The notes below the pieces were generated by a model, which was not told where the DNA came from, did not search any database, and worked only from the letters and a program-made list of their open reading frames with translations. The position numbers and the translations under genes were made by a program. Below are positions 20,371 to 30,698 of a DNA stretch of 32,964 bases, piece after piece. The stretch is taken from positions 1-32,964 of the forward strand of contig JAOARJ010000014.1 of assembly GCA_025210615.1 (NCBI GenBank), given 5' to 3'. The DNA comes from Candidatus Altimarinota bacterium (lineage in GTDB: Bacteria > Patescibacteriota > Gracilibacteria > BD1-5 > UBA6164). Each line of letters begins with the position of its first letter. Within the stretch, counting starts at the first letter, position 1.

Positions 20371-20790
20371 TTATTTAATTATAGCATCTTGTGGAGTCTT
20401 TTTAGCTCCATCTTTAACAGCTACTTTAGAGAATCTAAATTTCTTTTTAGATCCAGTTTTCTTGTCTTCTTCAAAGAAGAATCCAATTCTTGTAGGTTTT
20501 CCAGTGTATGGACAAACAAGCATTACATTAGATGCATCAACTGGTTTTTCCATTTCTACAATTTGTCCTGGTTGAGTTCCTTGTTTCTTCATATGTCTTT
20601 TGACAATGTTAACTCCCTCAATTAAGACTTTATTTTCATCTTTGAAAACCTTTAATATAGTTCATGTTTTTCCTTTGTTTCCTAAGGCTTTACCTTTAGC
20701 AGAAGTTCTAGCTTGAGCTTCACCGTCTACTGTTTTAGTTTGTCTACCTCCAGAAATAAGAATAACATTATCTCATTTTCTTAATTTCAT
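20371..20790 (-). CDS. rplX: 50S ribosomal protein L24 (uL24), with an insertion
   Basis: Encodes 139 residues, longer than the usual 100-110. The KOW start MKLRKGDNVILISGGRQTKT is split from the following conserved TWTILKVFKDENKVLIEGVN by an insert of about 20 residues (roughly 20-40, rich in Ala, Lys and Gly). The middle KRHMKKQGTQPGQIVEMEKP is canonical, and the C-terminus VMLVCPYTGKPTRIGFFFEE carries the TGKPTRIG motif with a basic extended tail. It nucleates 50S assembly. Confidence 0.95.
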
Positions 20791-20812
20791 AAGTTTTCTT
20801 GTAAGAAATTAA

Positions 20813-21181
20813 TTATAAAACTTCACTTGCCAAACTAACGATTTTTTGGTAACCTTTAGTTTTTAATTCTCTGGCAACAGGACCAAATATACGACTACCT
20901 CTTGGGTTTCCATCATCTCAGATAATAACACAAGCGTTATCATCAAATCTGATATAAGATCCATCTTTTCTTCTAATTTCTTTTTTCGTTCTAACTACAA
21001 CCGCTTTTACAACTTTTTTCTTCTTTACTACCCCATTAGGAAGCGCCTTTTTTACTGTACATACAATAACATCTCAAACTGAAGCGTATCTTCTTTTAGA
21101 TCATCCTAAAACTTTAATACATAATACTTCTTTTGCTCAGGAGTTATCTGCTACAGCTAATCTACTTTCTGTTTGTATCAT
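20813..21181 (-). CDS. rplN: 50S ribosomal protein L14 (uL14)
   Basis: Encodes exactly 122 residues, the family standard. It starts [20 protein letters not shown] and includes the C-terminal [20 protein letters not shown] pattern. It lies at the subunit interface next to L19. Confidence 0.98.
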
Positions 21182-21207
21182 AAGTGATTTTTCTTAATAA
21201 ATTAATA

Positions 21208-21432
21208 TTAATCTTTAACAACTTCCCATCTTTTTAGTTTAGACATTGGTTTGATTTCTTTAATAGTAATCTCATCACCAGCCTTAAACTCGTTGTTTTC
21301 ATCATGAGCATAGAATTTAGTTGTAACTCTATACTTTTTATGATATTTAGGATGTGTTTTATAAGAGTGAACAGATACAACAACTGTCTTATCCATTTTA
21401 TCACTACTAACTACACCTTTTATTGTTCTCAT
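21208..21432 (-). CDS. rpsQ: 30S ribosomal protein S17 (uS17)
   Basis: Encodes 74 residues. GVVSSDKMDKTVVVSVHSYK and HPKYHKKYRVTTKFYAHDE match the OB-fold S17 signature, with KAGDEITIKEIKPMSKLKRW at the end. Normal length and position after rpmC. Confidence 0.97.
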   Translation of the reverse strand: MRTIKGVVSSDKMDKTVVVSVHSYKTHPKYHKKYRVTTKFYAHDENNEFKAGDEITIKEIKPMSKLKRWEVVKD

Positions 21433-21448
21433 AAATAAAAACTAGTTA

Positions 21449-21667
21449 TTATTTTAAAGTGATTTGTTGTTCATTAGCTACCGTCTTGATTCTAGCAACA
21501 TATTTTTTTAAAATTCCCGGTTTATGAGATTGTCTTTCTGTATTAAGCTCTAAGCCCATTTTTACGATAGAAAGCTCTTTTTGTGCTTCATCAAGCTCTT
21601 TTTGTAAATCTTCAACTTTCAGACCTCTTAGGTCTTCAGGTGATTTTAATTTAGTTAAGTCTTTCAT
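21449..21667 (-). CDS. rpmC: 50S ribosomal protein L29 (uL29)
   Basis: Encodes 72 residues as a two-helix hairpin: MKDLTKLKSPEDLRGLKVED then LQKELDEAQKELSIVKMGL. The ATG at 21667 is preferred over a TTG 18 nt further upstream, because the TTG would overlap the rplP stop. L29 lies by the tunnel exit, near the trigger factor site. Confidence 0.95.
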   Translation of the reverse strand: MKDLTKLKSPEDLRGLKVEDLQKELDEAQKELSIVKMGLELNTERQSHKPGILKKYVARIKTVANEQQITLK

Positions 21668-21677
21668 TTCTAACAAA

Positions 21678-22082
21678 TTAATCAACTAATGTTTTAGTTT
21701 TTACTGGAAGTTTATGAGAAGCTAATCTAAATGCTTCTTTTGCTACTTCTGGTTTAACACCAGAAATTTCAAATAATACTCTTCCAGGTTTTACAGGAGC
21801 TCTAAACATTTCTAGAGAACCTTTACCTCAACCCATAGGGACTTCAAGAGGTTTTTCAGTGTAAGGTTTATCTGGGAAAACTCTTATCCAGATTTTTCAA
21901 CCTCTTTTTATATAACGAACCATAGCTCTTCTGGCAGATTCAATTTGTCTTGAAGTTAAGTATCCTCTTTCAGTAGCTTTCAAAGCGAAATCTCCGAATA
22001 CTACAGTAGAACCTTTAACGGCAGGACCTTTTAATCTACCTCTATGAGTTTTTCTATATTTTACTTTTTTAGGTTGTAACAT
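21678..22082 (-). CDS. rplP: 50S ribosomal protein L16 (uL16)
   Basis: Encodes 134 residues, normal length. It starts [20 protein letters not shown], then [20 protein letters not shown] and [20 protein letters not shown]; the first glycine of [12 protein letters not shown] is UGA, a fully conserved position. L16 helps form the A-site tRNA region. Confidence 0.97.
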
Positions 22083-22124
22083 ATCTAGCTATTTAAATTT
22101 AATAAATTGCTCTAGTGTTTAAGA

Positions 22125-22760
22125 TTATTTTTTCTTAAATACTTGTCATTTGTAAATCCAAACCTTGATACCGATTGTACCGTAAACTGTTTCAGCTCTA
22201 TCAGTAGCATAATCAATATCAGCTCTAATTGTTTGAGTTGGAATATTACCATCTTTATAAGTTTCTCTTCTGGCAATTTCAACTCAGTTTAATCTACCAC
22301 CAGCAATAACTTTAACTCATTTAGCACCTTTTTCCATTGCTCTAGAGATAGCCATTTTGATTACTCTCTTATAAGGCATTCTCTTTTCAATTTGTCTAGC
22401 AACAGAGTCAGCAACTAAAGTTGCGTTAATTTCTGGTTTTTTAATTTCTTTAACATTTACAGAGAATTTTAATCCAAACTTTTTTTCAAGTTTTTTAACT
22501 AATTCAGCTACTCCTTCTCCTTCTTTTCCGTTAACCATTGCTGGTTTAGCAGTAAAGATATCAACAGTAACTTCCTCTTGTCCTCTGTAAAGTCTTATAT
22601 CTCATACAAGTTTTCCGTTTAGTTCTTTTTTAAGGAAATCTCTCATTTGGATGTCAGCAACAGCAGATTTAGCGTAATCTTTTTTGTCTGCATACCAAGA
22701 TGATTTCCAAGTTTTAACTAAAGGAATTCTGAATGATATTGGACTAACTTTGTGTCACAT
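22125..22760 (-). CDS. rpsC: 30S ribosomal protein S3 (uS3)
   Basis: Encodes 211 residues. It starts [13 protein letters not shown], with the second codon UGA, and contains the KH-domain region and [20 protein letters not shown], the family motif. The C-terminus [18 protein letters not shown] is typical. It lines the mRNA entry channel together with S5. Confidence 0.97.
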
Positions 22761-22790
22761 AAATTATTTGTAATAAAACTTTAAAATAAA

Positions 22791-23117
22791 TTATTTACTT
22801 TCAAGTTCTAATCTAATATTAGAAGTTCTTTTTAGAATAGGATGCATTCTACCTCTTGAGATAGCATTACCTCTTTTGTAAACAATCCCTTTCGTAATAA
22901 TTAACGTTCCTAATTTTAAACTAGCTTTATCTTGTTTGTCATTATGCTCAGCGTTAGCAACAGCGCTTTTAACAACTTTATATAAGATATCAGCTCATTT
23001 TTTAGGAGCGAATTTTAGAAAGTCCATTGCCCAAGCAGCATCTTTTCCTTTCACAACCTCAGCAACTACACGTAGTTTCTTTGGTGAAATTCTTATATTT
23101 TTAGCATAAGCTTTCAT
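22791..23117 (-). CDS. rplV: 50S ribosomal protein L22 (uL22)
   Basis: Encodes 108 residues. NIRISPKKLRVVAEVVKGKD at the start and the C-terminal beta-hairpin region KGIVYKRGNAISRGRMHPIL then KRTSNIRLELESK match L22, whose loop lines the peptide exit tunnel. Confidence 0.97.
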
Positions 23118-23148
23118 ATAATTTTTTAATTAACTATAAATTAAAACC

Positions 23149-23412
23149 TTACTTATTCCCAGCGTGTCATCTAAATGTACGAGTCATTGAGAATTCACCC
23201 AATTTGTGACCCACCATATCTTCTGTTACGAAAACAGGTATGTGCATTTTTCCGTTATGAACACCAAATGTGTGTCCTACAAACTCTGGAATAACTGTGC
23301 AGGCTCTAGACCAAGTTTTAATAACAGTCTTTTTACCTTGTTCGTTTAATACAGAAACCTTTTTTAGAAGTTTTTCATCTATATAAGGTCCTTTCTTTAA
23401 ACTTCTTCACAT
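23149..23412 (-). CDS. rpsS: 30S ribosomal protein S19 (uS19)
   Basis: Encodes 87 residues. It starts [19 protein letters not shown] (second codon UGA) and ends [18 protein letters not shown], with the [20 protein letters not shown] core. It binds near the 16S rRNA 3' domain with S13. Confidence 0.97.
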
Positions 23413-23423
23413 AAGCTATATTA

Positions 23424-24272
23424 TTATTTAATTAATAATTTACCTTTTCTAGTTTTCAGAATCCATCTATTAGTAGATTTCTTTCTGTTTCTAGTTTTAA
23501 CCCCAAGAGCATGTGCTCCCCAAGGAGTTTTAGGATATTTCATACCGATAGGAGATCTACCTTCACCTCAACCATGTGGATGGTCTACTGGATTCATAGC
23601 TTTACCTCTAACAGTAGGTCTTTTACCCATATGTCTACTTCTACCTGCCTTACCAATCTTAATCATATTATGATCAGGGTTTGATACTTGACCAATAGTA
23701 GCATAACATTTTTTATGTACCAATCTAATTTCTCCAGATGGCATTTTCACTTGTGTGTATTCACCATCTTGTGAAACAACCACACCGTATGAACCAGCAC
23801 TTCTGATAGCTGATACTCATTGTCCAACAATTGTTTCTAAGTTATAGATTTCTAATCCTGTTGGAATATTTCCGATTTCCATTCTATTCCCAGAAACTGG
23901 TTTAGCTTTTTCAGCTGTAATTAGAATGTGTCCAACTTTGATTTTCTTGTGAGCAAGAATATATCTTCTTTCTCAATCTGCATAACAGATTAATGAAATC
24001 CAAGCTGTTCTATATGGATCATATTCTACAGTTTCAACTCTAGCTTCAATTCCTTTTTTATCATGGAAATAGAAATCAATCATTCTATATCTCTTAGCAG
24101 CTCAACCTCCTTGGTGTCTAACAGTAATTCTTCAGTCAGAACCTCTACCAGCATGTCTTTTTAACTTCATAGTTAATTTTTTATGCGGAGTAGAAGTTGT
24201 GATTTCTTCGAAAGAATTCCCTGTCATATTTCTTCTACCATTTGTAGTTGGCTTAAACTTTTTAATTCCCAC
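23424..24272 (-). CDS. rplB: 50S ribosomal protein L2 (uL2)
   Basis: Encodes 282 residues. L2 is needed for subunit association and peptidyl transfer. The start is a [20 protein letters not shown], since no ATG precedes the first conserved residues and the alternative ATG would remove the N-terminal motif. Later motifs: [40 protein letters not shown], and [18 protein letters not shown] with its conserved His near the peptidyl transferase centre; one glycine in this motif is UGA. Confidence 0.96.
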
Positions 24273-24296
24273 TTTCTTAAAAGTTAAAAACTAAAT

Positions 24297-24593
24297 TTAT
24301 TTAATTTGCAAGAAGTCTACACTTTGTCCTTCTTTCAAAGTAACATATGCTTTCTTTGTAGTTCTTTTTCTAAGTGAAACTCATTTTCTAGTGAATTTAA
24401 ATTTTTCTCTAGTATTTACGATTCTCACTTTTTCAGCATCAGCTCAATAAACAAATTTGAAAGCATTTTTTACATCAACCTTAGTAGCTCTAGGTGAAAT
24501 TTGAACTGTGTAAGTCTTTTTATCACCAGTAACCTCCATTACAGAAGTTTTTTCAGTTACTATTGGTTTAACTATTATATTATATAAGTTCAT
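24297..24593 (-). CDS. rplW: 50S ribosomal protein L23 (uL23)
   Basis: Encodes 98 residues, with IIVKPIVTEKTSVME and the loop RKGVSLRKRTTKKAYVTLKE. L23 is the docking site of trigger factor, whose gene is at the left end of the window. Confidence 0.96.
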
Positions 24594-24615
24594 ATTTTAT
24601 ATATTAATGCTTATA

Positions 24616-25239
24616 TTATTTAACGAAAATTTCATTAATTTTTTCTAAAGAGCTTTTAGTTAATAAAAGATTTTCGTATTTTAGTAAATCATGAATGTTT
24701 AAGTAATTTACAGTAAGTGATTTAACAGTAGGTATGTTTGAAGCACTTTTTTGTAAAACTTCATTCTTTTCAGGTAACGCTACTAATGTTTTTCCTTCTA
24801 AAGGTAAATTATTAATAACTTTTACCATATCTTTTGTTTTGATTTCTTTTAACTTAATATCATCAACTATCACTAAACCACTTTGTGCTTTAGCAGATAA
24901 TGCTGAGAATAAAGCTTTTCTTCTTTCTTTCTTATTCATAGAAAGACTGAAGTTAGATACATTTCTAGGTCCAAATACTACACCTCATTTCTTTCTGATA
25001 GGAGATCTAGCAGAACCCATTCTTGCTCTACCTGTACCTTTTTGTCTGTACAGTTTTCTTGTTGAACCTCTTCTTTCACCTCTCGTTTTTGTATGAGCAA
25101 CAACCTGTCTAGCGTTAGCTAATTGGTATACAAGAGCTCTGTGAATCAGTCCTTCATTAACTTCTTGAGCGAAAACGATATCGTTTAATTCAACTTTACC
25201 AGTTTCTTTTCACTCTTGACTATATAGTGCTATTTGCAT
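24616..25239 (-). CDS. rplD: 50S ribosomal protein L4 (uL4)
   Basis: Encodes 207 residues. It opens MQIALYSQEGKETGKVEL (glycine before KETG is UGA) and has the extended loop HTKTRGERRGSTRKLYRQKG then TGRARMGSARSPIRKKGGVV, the exit tunnel loop and the family's strongest signature. The globular part follows (KKERRKALFSALSAKAQSGL). In E. coli L4 also represses the S10 operon; the leader in front of rplC could be checked for that role. Confidence 0.97.
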
Positions 25240-25259
25240 CTGTATAAAGTAATTAAAAA

Positions 25260-25862
25260 CTAAAATTCTAATACAACTAACGAGTTTCTAGCTCCAGGAA
25301 TAGGTCATTTCAATCCTAGTACAGATAAGTCCTTATTAATTAATTCAACAGGAACTTTTCTTAAAGTAACTCTTTCATTTCACATGTGTCCGTGCATCTT
25401 TTTACCTCTATGAGTTCTAGTTGGTTTTCTATTACCGATAGAACCTAACGCTCTATGGAATTTAGAACCATGACCAGCAGGACCACCATGGAAATTATGT
25501 CTTTTCATTGCACCGGCAAATCATTTACCTTTTGATGTAGAAATAACTTGAACATTTTCAACCCCCTCAAGAGCATCAATAGTAACGTCATCTCATACAT
25601 TATAGTCAGCTATTGCTTCTTCTGAAACTCTAACTTCTTTAATTTCTTCAAAGTCTTTAGCGTTTAACGCGCTATTTCCTTCTTTCAAAGAAGTTTCTTC
25701 ATTTTTAGCAATACCTAATACTAGTGCAGTGTATCCGTCGTTATCTAGAGTCTTAATAGCAACAATTTTAATAGCAGGAACTTTAAGTAAAGTAACTGGA
25801 ATTAACTCATTACCCTTAACTACTCTAGTCATTTCTAACTTACGAACTAGTAATCAAGCCAT
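25260..25862 (-). CDS. rplC: 50S ribosomal protein L3 (uL3)
   Basis: Encodes 200 residues. L3 starts early 23S assembly. The opening is [20 protein letters not shown]; the centre has [20 protein letters not shown] then [20 protein letters not shown] and [14 protein letters not shown], the family motif reaching the peptidyl transferase centre. It ends [10 protein letters not shown]. It is the first gene of the cluster; rpsJ (S10), usually directly upstream, is not present here. Confidence 0.97.
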
Positions 25863-25965
25863 AATTAAAAATAAAATAACAAAATAAACAGCCAGAGGTT
25901 GCATAATACTGGGATTCTCACCCGCAAACACAACATAACTTTACACAAACTTTTGTTTTAAAAGC
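25863..25965 (-). promoter_or_regulatory. Structured 5' leader of the ribosomal protein operon
   Basis: On the minus strand the roughly 100-nt leader between promoter and rplC contains TTGC-GGG-TGAGAAT-CCC-AGTATTAT-GCAA, a two-part stem, then CCTCTGGCTG that can pair with CCCAG-type bases (CCAG at 25893-25896 with CTGG). Leaders of r-protein operons in other bacteria bind L4, S8 or similar; here the role is inferred only. Confidence 0.45.
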
Positions 25966-25971
25966 CAAAAT

Positions 25972-25999
25972 AGTATAAGAAATAAGTAATATATGTCAA
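25972..25999 (-). promoter_or_regulatory. Promoter of the S10/spc cluster
   Basis: On the minus strand TTGACA (25999-25994), a 16-nt spacer and TATACT (25977-25972). It is the best match to a sigma70 consensus in the window and precedes the 20-gene cluster. Confidence 0.75.
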
Positions 26000-26197
26000 A
26001 AGAAAATCAGACTTTTTTTGACTTTTTTCAAAAAACAATCTATAATATTTTATTTTTTATAATATTTCCTCTAAAATAAGCCCTTTTTATATTATTATAA
26101 TTAATAATTATTTTCACCTTATATATTGTATAAAGAAAAATAAAGCCTAAATCTAATAAAAAATTAGAACAAGCTTTATAAATAATAACAATATTTT
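26000..26197. other. Intergenic region before the rplC promoter
   Basis: AT-rich, with only the terminator of the next gene (26140-26179) recognised. No rpsJ or tRNA gene is seen here. Confidence 0.7.
26140..26179 (-). terminator. Terminator of the coiled-coil Cys-rich protein gene
   Basis: Two-part stem: ATAAAGC/GCTTTAT outside and TCTAAT/ATTAGA inside, followed on the minus strand by TTTTTCTTT. Confidence 0.7.
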
Positions 26198-26698
26198 TTA
26201 ATCTTTTATACAATAAACATTATTTCTATCATAATTCCAACGTCCTGCTGAATATTCTTTTGGTCATCATCTTTTTGTATATCCTGATGGACAGACACAA
26301 GAATCACCAGTAGTAGTCATATTTCACCAAACACCTGTACAATAATGTTCATCTAATGAATTAACTTCCCACATTCAACCTCATCAAATTACTCAAGAAG
26401 GCACACCTCCTGAAACACCTGCTACTTTAGTATCTACATATGTTGTATCTGCTTTAGATGTTTTTAAAGCTTCAAGTTCAGCCCTTAAAGCTGTTACTTC
26501 CGTTCATAAATTATTCCAGGTTGTAGCATCTAGTACATCCCCTGTATTTTTTGAATAATTATTTGTTGCCGCATAAATCACTCAAGCAGCTAAAAAAATC
26601 ACCAAAAACGATTTTAATAAATTTTTTCCAAAAAAAACTGATTTTGCCTTTAATTTAATTCTGCTATCTTGTTTAAAATTCTTTTTTTGTTTTGTCAT
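26198..26698 (-). CDS. Secreted coiled-coil, cysteine-rich small protein
   Basis: Encodes 166 residues, family unknown. A basic N-terminus of about 25 residues precedes one hydrophobic segment (NLLKSFLVIFLAAGVIYAA), so it is a signal anchor or a signal peptide with a long n-region; bacterial pilin-like start is another option. Then comes NTGDVLDATTWNNL, resembling the SGEVLDNxTW motif of the two modular secreted proteins, then a short coiled coil (EVTALRAELEALKTSKADTT). The C-terminal half is glycine-rich with five cysteines (HYCTGVW, DSCVCPSGY, YCIKD), probably disulfide-linked outside the cell. Six glycines in this half are UGA. Its own promoter lies upstream. Possibly a surface fibre or adhesin part. 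Confidence 0.85.
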
Positions 26699-26736
26699 AA
26701 TGAAAGTTAAGTTAAATATAAAAATATAACAACCAC

Positions 26737-26765
26737 ATGTTATCATTGATACATAATATTGTCAA
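26737..26765 (-). promoter_or_regulatory. Probable promoter of the coiled-coil protein gene
   Basis: Minus strand TTGACA (26765-26760), 17-nt spacer, TAACAT (26742-26737), about 40 nt before the ATG at 26698. Confidence 0.6.
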
Positions 26766-26859
26766 TAATTTTTTTCTACTTTTTTATCTTTTTGAAACTT
26801 ATTAAATATTCTTTTTTCAAAAAAAATCAAAAAAGATTTTATTATTTTAAAGTTTTATC

Positions 26860-26865
26860 TATAAT
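26860..26865 (+). promoter_or_regulatory. Possible -10 element of pheS
   Basis: TATAAT 31 nt before the pheS ATG. No good -35 at the expected distance (only TTTTAT). Confidence 0.4.
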
Positions 26866-26896
26866 AAGACAAGTTTAAGAAATAAAAATATTAATT

Positions 26897-27952
<1,056 letters not shown>

Positions 27953-27954
27953 TA

Positions 27955-27984
27955 AAAAAATAACCTATGATAAGGTTATTTTTT
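27955..27984. terminator. Bidirectional terminator between pheS and its neighbour
   Basis: AATAACCT/AGGTTATT stem with flanking A- and T-runs. It overlaps the stop codon of the converging gene (27976-27978). Confidence 0.85.
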
Positions 27985-28767
27985 AAGAGTAATTATTTTA
28001 CTAAGATATTTTTTTGCATCATCAGAAAGATCTTTACTTAAAACTAAAACTTTAGCAGCTCATTCAATAGATGTAATTCTTTCTACTAAATCCATTTCAA
28101 TACCAGGAAAAAAACGTTTTACTTTAGGTGTTAAAATTCATTCTTCACCTGAACATAGTATTAAAATAGCATCTTCTTCGCTCATTTTTCCAACCAAATT
28201 ATATTCAATATTACTATTTCAAAATGATAAGATATTATTAGTCAAAATATCTTTTACAACTTCCGGATCCTTTATTAAATCTGCTAAATGATCATATCTA
28301 GAATTGAATATAGACGGCCTTAAAGATGAAAGAATATCTTTAGCATCTTCTTGAGTTCTTATAAGAGAAATCAAATATGCTGTAGATTCTGCAGACAAAA
28401 CACTCTTGTCATCTTCAATAGGACAGCCCTTTAAAACTATTTTAGCCGCCTCAGGAGTATATATTTTCTTGGCAAGCGTTAAATTATTAGTAGCACCTTC
28501 TCATCTTTTTCTAGGCCTAGAATTTAAAAGATACTTTACGGCTTTATCTTCAGCCTCTTTAAAAACATCTCTATCTTTTTCTAATTGCGCTTTCATTTTT
28601 GAAATAATTAAATCTTTTTTAGATATCTTTTTATTTAATATTGCTTGTTCTTCATCAGAAATTCCTCATTCCTTAAATTTATTAAACAAATCAAATATTC
28701 ATTTATCTAATTCTTGAGATCTCATTTTAATTGGATCATTTCCTTCTAAAGATTTTTCTCAAATCAT
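27976..28767 (-). CDS. Hypothetical cytoplasmic helical protein
   Basis: Encodes 263 residues; not recognised. No signal peptide or membrane segment. Residues 1-100 are charged and helical (ELDKGIFDLFNKFKEGGISD, then KKISKKDLIISKMKAQLEKD). The rest is a string of short repeats in which an aliphatic pair follows an Asp/Glu-rich turn: TPEAAKIVLKG, TQEDAKDILSS, DPEVVKDILTN, SEEDAILILCS, SIEGAAKVLVLS. This suggests an alpha-solenoid of helical repeats, a protein-binding scaffold. One cysteine in each of two repeats. ATG at 28767; it converges on pheS. Confidence 0.85.
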
Positions 28768-28845
28768 AATTTATTTATTTTAATAATATAATATATTAAA
28801 CTCAGTATATCATATTTATATAAAAAAATGCAAATCTTGAACCAT

Positions 28846-29298
28846 TTATATTAAATCACCACTTGTCTTACTAAAAAACATTTTTCTTACCTCAAATAAT
28901 TTTTCTATTTTTAAAGCATTTTTACTAACCAAATTAAAAACTTCTTCTGACTCCAAATTTTCATTATAATAACTCAAAAGATTTTTATGAACCTTTTTTC
29001 TCTTTCTAATATTATTTTTTAAATCTTTTTTTAAGTTTGTTAAAGATATTTCTCAGTTCATATATAACAAAATTTTGTTTTGAATAGTATTATCAAGCTC
29101 TTTATCTAGATAAGAAACAACAGAAATAATATCTTCTTTACCTTCATCATTATTACTCTCATCACAATCAGTATTTAATTCATAATTAATATCTTGTCTT
29201 AATTTTGCTGTATTAGCAAACTTTGACGCTCATACTCCATTTATTCAAGTCAATCATAATATTAACACCAAAGCTGTTAATAATTCTCTTTTTTTCAT
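28846..29298 (-). CDS. Small secreted helical protein
   Basis: Encodes 150 residues; not recognised. MKKRELLTALVLILGLTGIN then GVGA is a clear signal peptide with a probable cut after GVGA. The mature part is charged and helical with one cysteine, with IISVVSYLDKELDNTIQNKI and a basic KKDLKNNIRKRKKVHKN stretch. It is one of four secreted or anchored products in a row here, same direction. Confidence 0.82.
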
Positions 29299-29409
29299 AT
29301 TTTATTTATAATTTATTAATTATTTTCCACATTACTATATTTAATATAACGACAAAAATAATAATAAGTTACAATTGTAAGAAAATTTTAAGAATTTTCA
29401 ATAAAAAAA

Positions 29410-29437
29410 CTCCCAATTAATTCAGGAGATTTTTATT
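29410..29437 (-). terminator. Weak terminator after the GH114-like gene
   Basis: CTCC/GGAG stem around an 11-nt loop containing AATTAATT; on the minus strand seven T follow. Confidence 0.55.
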
Positions 29438-29446
29438 ATAATTATT

Positions 29447-30574
29447 TTATTTTCAGAAATATTTATTCTTTAATTCAGATAAAAAGCTAGCTAATGCTTT
29501 TTGTAGTTCCTCTTTCTTCTTATTTTGTTTTTCTTTAATTTCACTTCTTTCTAGCTTTTGTCTATCTGCTAATTGCTCTTTTTCTAATTGTTGTTTTTCA
29601 TTTAATTCTATAACATCATCTTGATATTCCTGAGTAATCTCGGCTAAATCTTCTTTATACTTCTCATAAGCACGCTTTCTTTCGACATAATATTCTTGTC
29701 TTTTTTCTTTTTCTGTTTTTTGTGAAAAATCGCTATTATTATTATTTACACATTTTTTAGCACTAGATATACTTAAATTTCTATTAAAAACTGATGAAAT
29801 ATATCATTTTTCTTCAGTATAATTATAATAATTACAAATTAAATTATTTTTCGTAGCATAATCCACTGATAATACTTTTTTATCAGCTTCTATAACTTTA
29901 TTTAAAAAATTCTCTCTATATTCTATTTCTGTATTATTTTGTTTTTTATTTCCGTTTGTTAATAAATCTTCAACTCAAACTCAATCAATAGTATCAAGAT
30001 ATTCAGGATAATCTACCAAATCTAAAGCATTTTGTCAAAATACTAAGAATTTTGTTTTATCTTTAATCTTTTTTACAAAATCTATCATCTCAAAAGCAGC
30101 TGTTTCTCTACCTTTTTCTTCATAGTAATAATAAGCATCTATGATATCAAGATAGACTCAATCATATCAAGTTTCTTTTATTTTTTCAGCTTTATTTATT
30201 ATAATATCCTGCCAATCTGAATTCCAATATTTAACTTTATAATTCCCTGGCCAATCTCTATTTTCTTTATCTAAAAATTCTGGATTTCATACTTTCCATC
30301 ATTTTTGCCAATAATCTCTATAATCTTCAGCTTCTCAAATACTTAAATAAGATAAAACTATATTTCAATTATTTTTTAAACTCTCAATTTGCTGTTTAGT
30401 AAGCTCACTATCATCAATATCAATAACAATATAACTATTTTTTAATTGTTTTAGTTTAGAATAATTAGTTTTTTGTAATTGATAGTGAAAATTATTTTGC
30501 GAAGCCATTACAGATGGCACAATTAACACACTAAAAAATAATGCTACTAAGCTGTTTTTTATTATGTTTCTCAT
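29447..30574 (-). CDS. Secreted GH114-like (TM1410-type) protein with coiled-coil tail
   Basis: Encodes 375 residues. MRNIIKNSLVALFFSVLIVP then SVMA is a signal peptide. The following TIM-barrel-like domain has features of the GH114/TM1410 family (alpha-1,4-polygalactosaminidase type): NIVLSYLSIGEAEDYRDYWQ, DWPGNYKVKYW and GYDGVYLDIIDAYYYY, where the Asp in YLDIID is the candidate catalytic or nucleophile-site residue. The substrate is not certain; related enzymes act on galactosaminogalactan-type polymers. The last 95 residues form a long charged coiled coil (EKQQLEKEQLADRQKLERSE), an unusual addition that may anchor or oligomerise it. Three cysteines lie near the junction. Several glycines are UGA. 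Confidence 0.85.
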
Positions 30575-30660
30575 ATTTTTTTAGTTTAATAAAATAAATT
30601 CTGTAAAATTAATTATAAAATAGATAATATTATATTATGTTTTTTTACTCAAGTCAATAA

Positions 30661-30688
30661 AAAATTCTAGAATTAAATCTAGAATTTT
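30661..30688 (-). terminator. Terminator of the DM13 gene
   Basis: Eleven-bp stem AAAATTCTAGA/TCTAGAATTTT with loop ATTAAA and a T-run on the minus strand. It has the same CTAGA core as those after infB, def and the fibrinogen-like gene. Confidence 0.8.
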
Positions 30689-30698
30689 ATTTAATATA

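Noticed and set aside
21668-21685. Earlier TTG start for rpmC
   Set aside because: It would overlap the rplP stop; the ATG at 21667 gives the normal L29 start.
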